Position numbers and translations under genes: made by a program | Part shown: piece after piece, positions 35,056 to 47,463 of the stretch | How positions within the stretch are numbered: the first letter of the stretch is position 1 | Layout: the number at the start of each line of letters is the position of its first letter | The notes under the pieces: generated by a model | Seen by the model: only the letters and a program-made list of their open reading frames with translations | Databases searched by the model: none | What the model was told of the DNA's origin: nothing | From: Hysterium pulicare CBS 123377 | Taxonomy: Eukaryota; Ascomycota; Dothideomycetes; Hysteriales; Hysteriaceae | Length of the DNA: 64,000 bases | Assembly: GCA_000467715.1 (NCBI GenBank) | Contig: AJFK01000597.1 | Location: 124,001 to 188,000 of the forward strand | Reading direction: 5' to 3'

Positions 35056-37721
35056 ATGCCTTTCGGAAAGACTGATGAGCTCGCAATCAACACCATTCGA
35101 ACCCTCGCGGTGAGTGCCCCTCCGTTATCAGCATACCCCGCCATCCGTTTTTGCAGCAGACATTTTCCCACGCAAACTCTTCGTCTCGTCCCATCCGCCG
35201 TCTCAATTGCTGATTCTGGGCTTCATCCAGGTCGATGCCACCTTTGCCGCCAACTCGGGCCATCCCGGTGCGCCCATGGGCATGGCCCCGGTAGCCCACG
35301 TTCTCTGGAACAAGTTCATGACCTTCAACCCAAAGAACCCGGACTGGGTCAATCGCGATCGATTCGTGCTATCGTACGTCACCTGTTTCTACAATACACT
35401 TCTCACAAGCTCAATATCTGGCGGGAGTCTTCTTCAATTGCTCACTGTGCATGCGGATGAAACACTGTGCGGCCAAGAGCTCGTCATGAAACTGCAATCT
35501 CCGCGGGTTTGCACTGGAGTTGCATCCGTTGATTTGTTTGTTGTCTACCTCATGTGTCATGATGGCGCCTTTATACCACCCTAATGGCCTTTTCCGCATT
35601 CCTCCGCTGTAATTGTATTCATGTGGCTGCATTTTGGCTCGGCTCGCTGATAGGGATAACTAACTCCATTTATACAGTAATGGCCATGGATGCATGCTCC
35701 AATATGCTCTACTTCATCTTTTCGGCTATGCTGTCAGCATCGATGACCTTAAGAACTTCCGTGTAAGTACAACTCGGCAAAACAATACAGCTATTGGAAA
35801 CTACAGCTAACCCCTCCCTATAGCAAGTAGACAGCATCACCCCAGGTCACCCAGAAGCCCACGACACTCCGGGCATCGAAGTTACTACCGGTCCTCTTGG
35901 TCAAGGCTTTGCAAATGCTGTCGGTCTTGCCGTTGCGCAGGCGCACACGGCTGCCGTCTTCAACAAGCCCGGCTTCGAGCTCATCAACAACTACACATAC
36001 ACCTTTTTTGGCGATGGCTGTGCCATGGAGGGTATTGCTAGCGAGGCGGCTTCAGCTGCTGGCCACTTACAGCTGGGAAACCTGATCGCCATCTATGACG
36101 ATAACCACATTTCCATCGGCAAGTTCTGACATGGCCTGGTGAGCATTGGCAGTGCTAATACTTTTCTTTAGACGGCGACACCAAGTGCGCCTTCACGGAA
36201 GATGTCTTGAAGCGATTTGAGGCGTACGGATGGCATACACAGTGGGTGAAGGAGGGCGATACCGATCTAGAGGGCATTGAGGCAGCAATTGCCAAAGCCA
36301 AGGAGGTCAAGGATAAACCATCCGTCATCAAGCTCACCACAACCATTGGTTTCGGCTCAAAGCTTCAGGGAACCGGTGGTGTCCATGGAAACCCTCTCAA
36401 GGCTGATGACTGCCAACAAGTCAAGAGGAAATTTGGCTTTGACCCAGACAAGAGCTTTGTCGTTCCCCAGGAGGTTTACGACATGTACCACAAACATGCT
36501 GCTGACGGTGCGGCTGCCGAGCAAGAGTGGAACAAGCTATTCGAGAAGTACGGCTCAGAGCACAAAGACCTTCATGCTGATCTTGCACGAAGAATTACTC
36601 GTGCACTGCCGGAAGGCTGGCAGAACAAGCTTCCTACATACAAGCCCTCAGATGCCGCCGTTGCTTCCCGGAAGCTGTCCGAAACAGTCCTCGAGGCCAT
36701 CCACGAAGCGGTTCCAGAGCTCATTTCCGGCTCTGCAGATCTGACAGGATCCAACAACACTCGATGGAAGAATGCTGTCGACTTCCAGCCTCCCAACCTG
36801 GGCATCGGCGATTATTCTGGTCGCTACATGCGCTACGGTGTGCGTGAGCACGCCATGGCTGCCATGATGAATGGCATGTCTGCATACGGAACCATTATTC
36901 CAGCCGGTGGCACTTTCCTCAACTTTGTGTCTTATGCTGCCGGTGCTGTCCGTCTATCTTCCCTGTCCCACCAGCGCGTCATCTATGTCGCGACCCACGA
37001 CTCCATCGGTCTTGGGGAGGACGGACCCACTCACCAGCCTATCGAGACTCTCGCACATTTCCGTGCTCTGCCAAACATGATGGTCTGGCGTCCAGCTGAT
37101 GGAAACGAGACATCTGCCGCTTACTACATGGCTCTCACTTCGAAATCCACACCTTCCATCCTCGCACTTACACGTCAGAACCTACCACAGCTCGAGGGTT
37201 CAACTCTCGAAAAAGCTATCAAGGGAGGTTATGTCGTTTTAGATAACGAAGACGCTAAAATCACCCTCGTTTCGACTGGTTCAGAGGTCTCTCTCTGCCT
37301 CGAGGCCGTCAAATACTTGAAGGAGAAGCATGACATCACGGCACGAGTAGCTTCTTTGCCTTGCGTCGAGGTTTTCGATGCCAATAGCAAGGAATACCGC
37401 CTCTCCGTCATCCCAGACGGTATTCCCGCCCTGAGCGTCGAGGTCATGTCCACGCTCGGTTGGGAGAAATACTCGCATGAGCAGTTCGGTCTTAATAGGT
37501 TCGGTGCTTCTGGTCCGTATAAGGATGTTTACAAGGCAAGTGCTTCTCCTCCCCAATTTCACGCAGCTTGTGAGGAAATGGGATAGTAACTAACATGTAC
37601 TTAGAAATTCGAATTCACCCCCGAAGGCATCTCGAAACGTGCCCTTGCTACCATCGACTTCTACAAGGACGTTAAGCCTCTCCGCTCACCTATCAACCGT
37701 GCTTTCACGCAGCTTATCTAA
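35056..37721 (+). CDS. TKL1: Transketolase
   Basis: CDS join(35056..35109,35231..35373,35678..35762,35824..36118,36172..37535,37605..37721), 685 aa, the standard length. Features: [20 protein letters not shown] (N-terminal thiamine diphosphate region), [13 protein letters not shown], the cofactor-binding GDGCAMEG...N segment, the pyrimidine-domain [17 protein letters not shown] with the catalytic Glu, and [18 protein letters not shown]. It moves two-carbon units between sugar phosphates in the non-oxidative pentose phosphate pathway, in the cytosol. Two introns, 36119-36171 and 37536-37604, begin with GC instead of GT (both GCAAGT). No GT donor restores the conserved frame at either place. 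Intron 2 (35374-35677, 304 bp) is long for this window. Confidence 0.96.
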
Positions 37722-38162
37722 GGGATTTGTTCGTTGCTCAGATAGCTTTCAGGTAGGTCTCCGAAGGCTATGCCCGATGGGCGGGAAAGCGTTGATATGG
37801 TGGATGAGAGATTGCGAAATGGTTTTATGAAGAATGAATGCATCCTTTCCCCCTTGTTTTGATTCACAATTCTCAACCTTTTGTGAAATTTTTTATGAAG
37901 ATTAAAAACGAGGTTTTGTGGGTAGTAGATAGAAATGTCATCTTTTTAGCTTTTGATATGAAGCATGCTTGAGGACATTTGGATTGCTTAGGTACAGTCA
38001 TACCTAGCAGTATCGAGTACTCTAAAGGGTATATTCCGCTTAGATTCCCTCAACATAGCCACTCCATACTTCCTTCCATCCCTCTTTCAATCAGTCGAAA
38101 CGACGTACCATTAGCTACCCCCTCTCTTCTTCTTCCCTTTCGTTCCCATCGCACATCATCCC
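37722..38162. other. Short convergent intergenic region (3' ends of TKL1 and the MEIOB-like gene)
   Basis: Both flanking genes end here, so it should hold two 3' UTRs and polyadenylation sites. The right half is strongly pyrimidine-rich on the + strand and continues the skew of the last exon of the - strand gene. No gene seen. Confidence 0.6.
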
Positions 38163-40278
38163 TCACATCTTGACACACCAAATGCACAACCTCCCCACCT
38201 GCCCCATCACCTCTCCACCTTCCCTCTCGACCCCTTCCGTCCCCTTCCCCTTGCCAACTCTCTCCCCCTCACTTTCAAGCGCCCACCCAAACCCCAGTGT
38301 GACCCTTAAAAACAACAACCGACACTCAAGATACTTCAGTACTTCTAGACTAGAAGCCACGAATTGAGCGGCGGAGCGGCCGAGGAGTTGGGTCCAGGCG
38401 GAGGAGGAGAAGATCAGTTTGGAGGCTTGGAGGGTGCCGGTTTCGTCTAGGAGGGGACCGAGCTAGTGGCCGGGGGGAGGTTGTTAGTGGGGTTGGATAA
38501 GGGAGAAGGGGAGGGGAGAAGAGGGGGTGAGTGAGAATGAGAATAGCTGGGTATGGAAGATGAAAGGGGAGAAGAGAGGATGGTAGCAGCTGGGCTTCCT
38601 CGGGCGTGCTTGTTTTGGGGAGGAGGTAAGGTGAAGGTAGAGGTTTGCGACTTACGATGCGAGGGTTTATGGATAGAGGGACTATCTTGGCGCATTGTTT
38701 GCATTTTGCGGTTGTCGAGTTGGCGTAGATGGTGACGCCGCAGCTGAAGAGGCGGGTATGTTAGACTGTTGTGGGTTGGTGATGAGGCCAGGGGATGAGA
38801 GGAAAGTTACCATTCTGTACACATGAGCATGTTGCGTCGATAGAGAGATACGAGGTTGAGTTCTGTGACTATGACGCTGATGAAGCCCATAAATTTCTCT
38901 GCGGGAAGTTAGTGATGAGATGTAAAATGTAGTGGGCATGGTACGAGGAGCCTCGAATGAACGATTATTTTACCTTTGGGCGCTGCACGAGCACTGTATG
39001 CTATTAGTACGGCTGTTCTTGCTGTCACGGATCGGGAGAGAGAAAACATACAATTCATCGATATCTGCCAATCGGTACAGAATCCGCACTTGAGACGTCT
39101 CTGCTGCCTCGATATCAAACACTGCGAAAGCCGAGTCAGCAAGGGAAGAAACAGACATGGGTAATGGAAATGCTTGCCTCCTTCAGGGAACGGTGGATTG
39201 ACATGCTCCCGCTTAGTCAACCTCTGAGCAAAAGCTCGCAGCCAGATGGCATCGGGGATGTTTGGGTCCACATCCACTCGAGTATTGGCTGTCAGTGAGA
39301 GATATGCTCTTCGATCGATCTTCCATCCGGGGTTCTGAATGAGGAGGATGGTATGCGATGGCTGCCAGGGAGCCGCGGAAGCACTGACTGGACCCCAGAG
39401 AGTGAGACTGGCTTCGGCTGTGTCATCGAAAACACCGATGCTGATGAGCTCTGAAGAGGTTCCTTTCTTGTTTATGACTGGGCGTATCAACGTCAGTACG
39501 ATTCAAAGCTCGAGGTCAATTTTCTTACATTTCTTCCTCGCACCGATGCTTTTGACGCATACGAGGATCCTTCCATCTGCGATGTCATAGCCTCCATCAA
39601 CGAAGTTCTTGACGGTCATAAGACCCGGTAACGGCTCCCTTTCTTTGTAGCCCGATGGCTTCTTGCATAGGATCCCGTCGTCACTATTTTCGTGAAGCAT
39701 GATGTGACAACTTCGATCCCTCTCAGGGAAGATGCTGGTGAAGAGAGGCGCACTAGACGGAGCAAGTGACCCAAGTTCGCCGTGAGAGATGTGGGGAGTC
39801 CAGAGAGTGATTAGATGTCCGATGCGAAGCTTGTACTCCATATTGGCGTACCAGAGTCTGACCTACAGAGGCAGGGAGTTTGGTCAATACCGCCCGCAAA
39901 GTGGTCAATGCAGTGTATGGGCTTTCTTACCGTCACCGCACCAGTATCGTCAGCTACCATGAGCTTGATACATCCTCGCGCCGCCCTAGGCCTCTTGCTA
40001 GGAGTCATCATATCGTAGAAGTTGACGATGCGACCCATGAAGGAGACGCATTTTGGTCCCGCTTCGAGAGATCCAATTTCGCTCTCATCGTAGTCTTGTG
40101 TTGGCGTCCAGGAAGTGTCAAGCACTGGATTGAGAACAGCATCCACCTCTTTAGCAGTAAAGCCATCGCCTGGTTCGGTCTCCGATGAACTAGACTTCGG
40201 CTGTTTGGTATTGGGCGAAGAGGCTGGGGATGAAGACGCATGAAAAAAAGACTGGATTGATGGAAACGGAGGTGCCAT
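38163..40278 (-). CDS. OB-fold single-strand DNA-binding protein, MEIOB/RPA1-like
   Basis: CDS complement(join(38163..38462,38656..38743,38811..38898,38974..38993,39052..39121,39178..39477,39529..39862,39931..40278)), 515 aa, eight exons, with all phases agreeing. The N-terminus is disordered Ser/Pro-rich and begins MAPPFPSIQSFFHASS. OB folds follow: GRIVNFYDMMTPSKRPRAA..., VRLWYANMEYKLRIGHLI, and a middle one with IGVFDDTAEASLTLWGP. A zinc-ribbon-like MCTECCGVTIYAN...KCKQC and a C-terminal OB fold LGPLLDETGTLQASKLIF end the protein. The build resembles animal MEIOB, an RPA1 relative needed for meiotic recombination; a meiotic role here is inference. Intron 39122-39177 starts with GC (GCAAGC). 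Exon 38974-38993 is only 20 nt. Its 3' end faces transketolase. Confidence 0.75.
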
Positions 40279-40740
40279 TTTTGAGTCCGTGGATAGTGTG
40301 AGGTTGGTGATCCGCTGATTGGGATGTGTCGAAAATAAGGGCGGAGACGTGACTTCATTATCAAGGCAACATTCGGGACTCTACAAACCAGCGAGAAAGA
40401 CCAGTGACTTCTTTGAGATGTCGAAAGAAAACTTACATTTTGCATATTAGAAATTGGTAAAAGGTCAAGTAGCGTGGAACAATATTATTCGTCACGTGAA
40501 AGGTGTAATTCAATGCACAATGTCCTAACGAGAGTGGAGAGTTGGTCCTATTGTAGATAACAAAAGAGTGTGTAGAGTTGGCCAGTTCAAAAACATTAAA
40601 CGAAAGAGTAAAAGCAGTTATCGAGAGCAACAGAATACCACCATCTATCCTCGCTGCAATGCATCAGGTTGCCTCCCGCACATTCTAAAGCTGAGAGTTC
40701 AGGGAAAACAGCAGCCTCATCAACGCAGGAAAACTTATCA
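40279..40740. other. Intergenic; MEIOB-like promoter and INO1 3' flank
   Basis: 462 bp between two genes on the - strand. It must hold the 3' UTR of the inositol synthase gene and the promoter of the OB-fold gene. Nothing else recognised. Confidence 0.6.
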
Positions 40741-42448
40741 CTAGAGCTTGTTCTCCAGAGTCATGTTGGATTCGGGATGGAGGCCGACACAAGCACGGAA
40801 AATGTTGGTAAGTGCGGCACGCTGCTGAGGGAGGGAGTTGACGACAGGAGTGCCGGGAGCCACGAGAGGAGCCTTGTATTAGTTAGTACTGTAAAAACCA
40901 AGGATGTTATAAGGATAGGGAACTACCTTGAGCATATAGCTCAGGATGCTGAGCACGCTGTGGAAACTCTGGTATTTAGCACCCGAGCCATGTTGTCTCC
41001 ACTGAATACGAGTCATCATCTCAGCGATAAGGGCCAGGTCGATAATCAAGGGTGAAGCCAAAAGCGAGTCTTCGCAGATGTTGTAAATGCTAATGCTCTG
41101 GTGACCTCCTAAGAAGATCTCGCCATGGTATTCGTCAAGAGCGCGTTTGTTGTCTCCAACAGCAGGCATGTATTTGATGACGACAGTGTGGTCCGGTTTC
41201 TCACCTGGCTTGTACAGGATGTGGTTGGCTTCAACCATGTCATCGACTACGTTTGACTTGGAGATTTCTTTCGAGCGGAACGTCTTCTGTTGACTAAGGT
41301 TTTTTCCGTCATTGTTACCAAGATGATTGTAGCTCGCAATCGACGTGAGTTTGATACCAGCGTTAATCATGAAGTCGACAAGTGCGGACTTCATCTTTGT
41401 CTGGCCGGACTTGAAATCATCACCACCAATGAAAGCGCCGTGCTGCTCAGCCAATTGGATAGCCCCAGGAACCAAGGTGTTCTGAGGCGAGCCATTGATG
41501 AAGGGGGCATTCTCAAGGATTGAAGCAACCGCAAAAACGGTGGATGGAGAAACCTCCTCATGGCCACCCTCAATCGATTGGAGAAGGTTTTCAGCCGTGT
41601 CATTGACGCCGTCAAGAAGACGTGAAAAACGCTCTGTGTTTGCTGTCCACAGAACGATGACCTTGTCAACCCCTTTGGCAGCCTTGAATTCACTGCGTGA
41701 TATATTAGCACGCTAGGTTTGGATAGGGCTGAAATTATATCAATTACCGAATATCCTTGCGGATTTGCTCGACGTGAGCCATGCATGCTTTCTGGCCAGG
41801 AATCACATTGTCCACGCGTTCTTCCTGATTATCGGCGATGAAATCAGGGTAATAGATTGACGGAAGGGGTTTCATGGTGCTCATCTCCTTGCGGAGCCGT
41901 ACCTTCAGGGTTGGTTCCAAAACTTTGGCCCGGTTCATGGCGTCGGCGAGATTCATGCCGCTAAGATCCCACCCACCAACTTGCAGATCATTGGGGTGAA
42001 CCATGGGCAACATCCGATTCAAAGCGATATTGTAATCCTTTGTGCCTTTGGAGCCAAGTTTGACCGTCGAGCCCATGACAACTGAGCCATAATAGTTTGC
42101 CTTCTGCTCTCCCTCCTTTGTCTCCCAGACGAGGCCATCGCGATTGGCGATTATACCCGCAGTGATTGTGGAACCATTGTTACCACCCCACCCAACGAGC
42201 ATGAGACCCACCTTTGGCACCCTGGTGTCGGTCTTGAAATCGTAAACCTTCTCTAAGGGTTCAACAATAATAATTTCCTCGTCAGTGTCTGTGGTGATTT
42301 CGTTGGTACGGTAAGTATACTTGGCGGTGATGGCATCCTCGGTGTACTTGACGTTGGGTGATTTGACCACAAAGAGCTTTTTGGGAGTGCGGGATGCTAC
42401 ACCATTCCCATTCGCAGAGCCTTCACTACCTTCGGCGTGGGGAGCCAT
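40741..42448 (-). CDS. INO1: Myo-inositol-1-phosphate synthase
   Basis: CDS complement(join(40741..40872,40927..41692,41748..42448)), 532 aa, matching the family (about 530). The Rossmann motif [18 protein letters not shown] lies near residue 78. The family blocks [14 protein letters not shown] and [12 protein letters not shown], the substrate-site lysine stretch [15 protein letters not shown], and the segment [11 protein letters not shown] are all seen. It turns glucose-6-phosphate into inositol-1-phosphate with bound NAD+, in the cytosol, and feeds phosphatidylinositol and sphingolipid synthesis. I did not find a convincing yeast-type inositol-responsive promoter element upstream, which is not unusual for filamentous fungi. 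Confidence 0.96.
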
Positions 42449-45195
42449 ATTGGATTGGGCGTGAACTTGAGGTGTGCTTGGGTGAGACTGAGAATTATCT
42501 TCGATAGTCTAAGTCCGATGCTGCCCCAGAAGGAGAGGTGCGTCGGCCGGCGAATGGGTGGTGAACACTGCAGGCGATGTTAGCCAGATGGAAACATTGG
42601 CCGGCAGAATTCAGCCTTATGTATTATGTAGCCGTTCTGCATGACGTCCAAAAGAGCAATGGCACGGCAGGAAGAAGGCACATGGAAGGCAGATGGAAGG
42701 CACGTACGAGTTGAGCAGATTAGAAAACAGCTTGACTACAGGGCAATGGCCCGGGTTCCTGGTTCCTGGTGGTTGGTGGGAGTTTGGTTTAAAGACGGGT
42801 TGTTATCTTTGGCAGGAAGCAGGTGTGCGGCGAAGTAAATTGTGAGTCGTATGGGCAATTGGGGTGGCGTCTGCGTGAGGGAGTTTTTGGATGTGATGGA
42901 GGGGACTTTATATGAAGTTACTGCCTCGTATCGATAACGACGAACCACAGCCGGCGTGAGCCGGAAGAAAGACCTTCTCGCCCGTGCCCCCACCGTGTCC
43001 AGGACGCTCAAAAGACTGACAAGTCAAGTCCGCCTTTCGAGCTAGATAATCGGTAAATGATGCACACGCTCTGCGACCAATAGGCCCTCCAACTGACTAT
43101 CCATCGCGCTTTCCAAGCTGCCAACGCTGCTCGGCCATGCCAGCTGTCACGGCTTCAATATGTACCTAGAGCTTCCGGCATGGGTTACGGCGGCTGTCCG
43201 GAACATCACATGGCCAGCTCGACACCAAGCAACGCGTTTTCGAAGGATTGAGAGGTGATAAGCTTGCAGTCTGGCCGCTGGCTGCATCTGATGTTGACTT
43301 GGACCCTGGGGAAGCTGCAGAAGCATCTCCTCCGAGCTGAGAACCCCGCGCCATTGAGGGGCATCTTCACGATACTTGCCGCTCCGTCGACTGGCACCTC
43401 GCAATGGCATTATGTAAATGATTACTAGCAGGTCCCCCGAGCCGAAGCCTATGTATGGCCGATAGTTCATACTGTAGTCCTCCAGCAGGCAGCGCGAGTC
43501 GAGACAGGCTGTGCCGGATGTAGCCAGGCGACGAGCAAGCGAGTTTCGCAGCACTCGAGAAGCACCACGGTGAGACTGTTCAAGCTTCACGGATGTTTGT
43601 GGTTTGCTAGAGAATTTGCAAATGGAGTTGGACCGACTGGAGCGATGATGGGGAATGGCATGCACAACTTGCTCCTCAACTGGATTGCTTTCCGAATCAC
43701 TAAACATGGCCTGACGGATGCAGAATGCCACGCTGGAGGATTCCCAAGGGTATGTAGGCGTCACGAAGACCAGTTCTCTTTGTTGAGGAAGATTATCATG
43801 TCGTTGGGCGGAATATAGATGGTGCTACGGCGAGAGGAAGTGATGAGGTGCTGAACCCATGAAGCAGCGGCAGGGATTCGCAAGCCAACCGTTTTGCAAC
43901 GCAGTCATCACCGGAACCGGAGAGTTGCATGAGGGCAAAGTGGGTGACGCGATCAGCCATTTGCTCGGGCCGGTTTCGCGGTGACGGGAAAGTCAGCATG
44001 CTCGTGGATTTGATAATGTGCGTTCATGTGTCGGGGCATTTGCAGCATGTCAGGCACCATTGCGAAACGAGCGGGTGGGGAATGGAGAAGATGGCTTTTG
44101 GTTCACAGTTGATGCCACTCGGGGACTCCCAATGCGGGAAGCCAGATGCCGACGAGAGGGCGGAATACAAACTTCCAAGGCTGTGTTTGGTCGGCGGTTC
44201 GCATCTGCGCAACGACCACATGCATGCACAGACGGCTCGAACTGGCAAGATCAGGGGAAGCCCACGACTGATTGGCGACCTCGTCGAAATTTCTTGCTCC
44301 TGATTGGCCGGCCGCCAGAGATAATTGTCCGCAATCAAACGTCCCTCCACCCTTTTGGCTCTGCCCCTACACCCGAAATTTGTGCTTCATCAAAGAAAAC
44401 ACAGTCTAGAGCGTAGCCTTGCGCCTGTAGACAAAGCCCCTGGGTCATACGCTGCTTTTCGGCGGCTGCGACGTCCATTGAGGCAGTCAAGTTGCGCTGT
44501 TTCATCTCCTTAGCCTCCCATCGGCTTCTCGTGCTCCAACGAATTCGGCGGCACCATCTGCACTCACATGAACCATGGCCTAGCTTCGCTCCGTGCACCC
44601 TTCCCCCGGCATCGAGCGAATCACCCTCAGCGCCCAGACTGCCCGGGGCGCCATTTCAGGGACCGAGCACGGGTTACGTGCATCGGCATGTGCCCTTCAA
44701 CAGCGGTGCTCATCCTGGATTCTTCCTTCTGTCAACGGCTTCTTAGATTGCAATTGTATCGTCTTGATGAATTCCTAGTCTTCGCCTTGTTTCTTCACCT
44801 TTTCTACATCTAAATATAATCCAACTTTACCACTGCCGGCTCAGGGGGCTTGAGCCGCTTCACAGGCGCGTTACGTTGCTCATCTCTTCCAGAGTAGCAA
44901 TCAGCCTCTTCTTCCCGCCGTCTGCGACGATCCTTCAGATCCTAATCTCAGCAATATCTCCGCCTGGTACTCGAATCCAGCAAGTCAATCCGCTGTCAAG
45001 CCCATTTGGTTTCAGGGATTGCGCGCCACGTCTCTGACCAGATCATCACTCTAGCGGCATCTCCTCCACCGCTTCTTGACCTTCATGTTACCAACAACCA
45101 TTTTTCACAACCTTGTTGCGACACAAAAGACATTCCCTAAACTTTTACACCGGGTTACCATCGAGTGGTAGAACCCTTGCCTACCGCAATCAGCC
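42449..45195. other. 2.7-kb intergenic region, INO1 and LIM-gene promoters
   Basis: This lies between divergent genes. An open frame at 43147-43764 (-) reads 205 residues but has no domain, and the opposite strand is also open in part, so I do not call it. The stretch 44300-45195 is probably the long leader/promoter of the LIM gene. A short block at 45152-45195 resembles part of a glycine tRNA D-arm but lacks the other arms. Confidence 0.5.
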
Positions 45196-47463
45196 ATGGC
45201 CGACACAATGAGGCCTATGAGCTCCCTCCCAACCATCAAATGCTCTAACTGCGCAGTGGACATCGAGATAGCGATGCTGGCGGACCATGTGTGCTCAACC
45301 GCCCCTTCAAGTACGGCTACCATAATCCGTTCAGTGCTTTCTTCAGCCCGTATATTAATAGAATCATCAGAAAACTCTCATCAAACTTCGCCCAGGAAGT
45401 TGGATCGCGCAGCTACCTTTGGTAGTGGCATGAATACTAGGTTCTCTAACCATCTTAAGCCCGGCCGTATGCCACCGCCACCACGAATCGATTCTGCTGT
45501 TGCCAGTAAGCAATGCAAAACGTCAACGTTCACATACGCAAAAGCTAATCCCACCAGATAAACCTTTCCAAGGACACGAACAATTGACACCGATGAGTAA
45601 TTATAGTGATCCAAGGAGCTATTCTCCTCTGTCACCAAACAGTACATCTCGGCCACCATATAAAATGGCGAGGAGTGCAACAAGTCCCATGCCACGTCCT
45701 TTCGGCCCTCCATCGCCGGATCTTCCATCAAACATGGACTGCGCATTTCCGCCCTTCCCCACTTCTCGTAGCGCAACACCCACTGAGCCTAGGTCAAGGC
45801 CTCGAGAAAGATTGGATCCGGCTCCCAGTCACCGTTACGCGGAACCAGATCCTTTATACGCGCCACTGAGTCCTCGGACAAACGGAGGTGAAAGTGTGCT
45901 CAAGAGAATGAACACGATTGCACCTGGCCCATTTGACGCAAGAGGAGGCAGCAACGGAGAGCGCAGTAGGTCTGCGAGTCGTGGTGTAGGATCGGGACAC
46001 AAGCGGAGTGGCACCCAAAGCAGTATAAGTAGCGCAGGAAAAGGACATGCCCAAAGACCATCGACCTCCGGGTCTATAAGGTCAAGAAGCTCAACACTTT
46101 CGAATGGAGGTATTGGCTTGCCCGCGCGACCCAAACTAGGACTACCGGCTCGCCCAGCTAGATCGGAAGGGATCGATGCATTCTTGGAGCGGCTTCAGAC
46201 AGGGTCGACTGAGTCTTCCCAGAATTTTGCGAGTCAAGACGGTCGTCCAAATCCATTACCAGTGCGAAAAGACAGTCGAGATGCTACTGGTCTCCCCTCT
46301 CAGCCTCGGCCTAGACGACCCACAGAGACATCTGAATCAACACCTAAACCTAATATGTTTCCCCCTCGAAGCGCAAGCCGCAATGGGTCACGATCTGGTA
46401 TACTCCAAGACGACACACCTCCATTACCGAGACTGCCCAATACGCAGAAGATTCTTCCTGGTAAACCGTTGCATACACCGTCCGATTCAGGTTCGTCTGA
46501 CGATTCAGCGTCGAGTTCTGGCCTTAGAAGCGCAACCAGCTCCAGATCAAGCCCTCCAGCTTCGGAAGCTTGGGGTTATTCAAGGAGACCTTCAAATGCT
46601 GCAATTGACTCTCCCGCGGAAGATCGCATCCCACGAATGGCAAGTCCAGAACCCTTACTGCAATCTTCAATTCTACCGACACGAATGGAGAGCCGCAATG
46701 GGCCTGCGAGTTTGAACAGAGGCAACGCACCGGAACCTTTGTTACAATTAAGGTCATCGCCATTTTCAGATGCCCCAGAATCTCCGATGGATCCTGCAAT
46801 TCAGCAAGGATTTTTCAACGCAAGACGGCCCTCTAATGATTCACCAAGCTCTCTTATTACCCCTGCAAACATTCCATCTATGAGCCCACCTAGATTGGCA
46901 GCGGGTTCTGGTCTTGAGCCCCGAGCTCCAAGCCCCTCAATCACCAGACGTCCTACAACTGCCAGCAAAGGCAAGTGTCGAGGCTGCTCGGAACCAATCA
47001 TCGGCAAATCAATCAAAGCAGCTGATGGACGCCTTACTGGCCGTTATCACAAACAATGTAAGTCGGGCTGCTTGTCTCGGATTCCGTGCATTGTACTAAC
47101 AAAACCGTTTCAGGCTTCGTTTGCAAAACATGCCGAGCTCCGTTCCAAACAGCGGATTTTTACGTCATCAACAACTTCCCCTACTGTGAGCAACATTACC
47201 ACCAACTCAATGGATCCTTGTGCAAGGCTTGCAATCGCGGAATCGAGGGTCAATACCTTGAGACAGACCTGAAGCAAAAGTATCATCCAAAATGCTTTAG
47301 CTGCTTGACTTGCCGGATCCAGCTGCGTGACGATTACTTCGAAGTTAGCGGCAAGATCTTTTGCGAACGGCACGCGTTTCACGCAGCACAGCAAAACACG
47401 TTCTTAGGCGCCGGGCGACGAAATCCAGAAAGGAGGACCACAAGGCTTATGATGATGATGTGA
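45196..47463 (+). CDS. LIM-domain protein, paxillin-like (two C-terminal LIM domains)
   Basis: CDS join(45196..45310,45371..45505,45558..47057,47114..47463), 699 aa. A short Cys-containing N-terminal motif (IKCSNCAVDIEIAMLADHVC) is followed by about 500 disordered residues rich in Ser, Pro and Arg (PPPPRIDSAV, SRNGSRSGIL). Two LIM domains follow: the first from CRGCSEPIIGKSIKA (about residue 557) through CKTCRAPFQ and YCEQHYH, the second from CKACNRGIEGQYLE through CLTCRIQLRDDYFE and FCERH. The first LIM codon run is split by the 56-bp intron 47058-47113. The first intron is 60 bp and in phase, so its retention would only add 20 residues. By analogy with Pxl1-type proteins it may act at the division site or on Rho signalling; this is inference. 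Confidence 0.85.

Noticed and set aside
35374-35677. Thiamine (TPP) riboswitch in the long transketolase intron
   Set aside because: The conserved CUGAGA and partner segments could not be found. Fungal TPP riboswitches are known from thiamine synthesis and transport genes, not transketolase.
43147-43764. 205-codon open frame on the - strand between INO1 and the LIM gene
   Set aside because: No recognisable motif, membrane span or splice structure. The opposite strand is partly open and its composition is unlike that of the neighbouring genes.
45152-45195. tRNA-Gly-like block (GAGTGGTAGAAC followed by CTTGCCTACC) just before the LIM gene
   Set aside because: Only D-arm and anticodon-stem likeness is present. 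No acceptor stem or T-arm (GGTTCGA) follows, and the start codon of a real gene lies inside the expected tRNA length.
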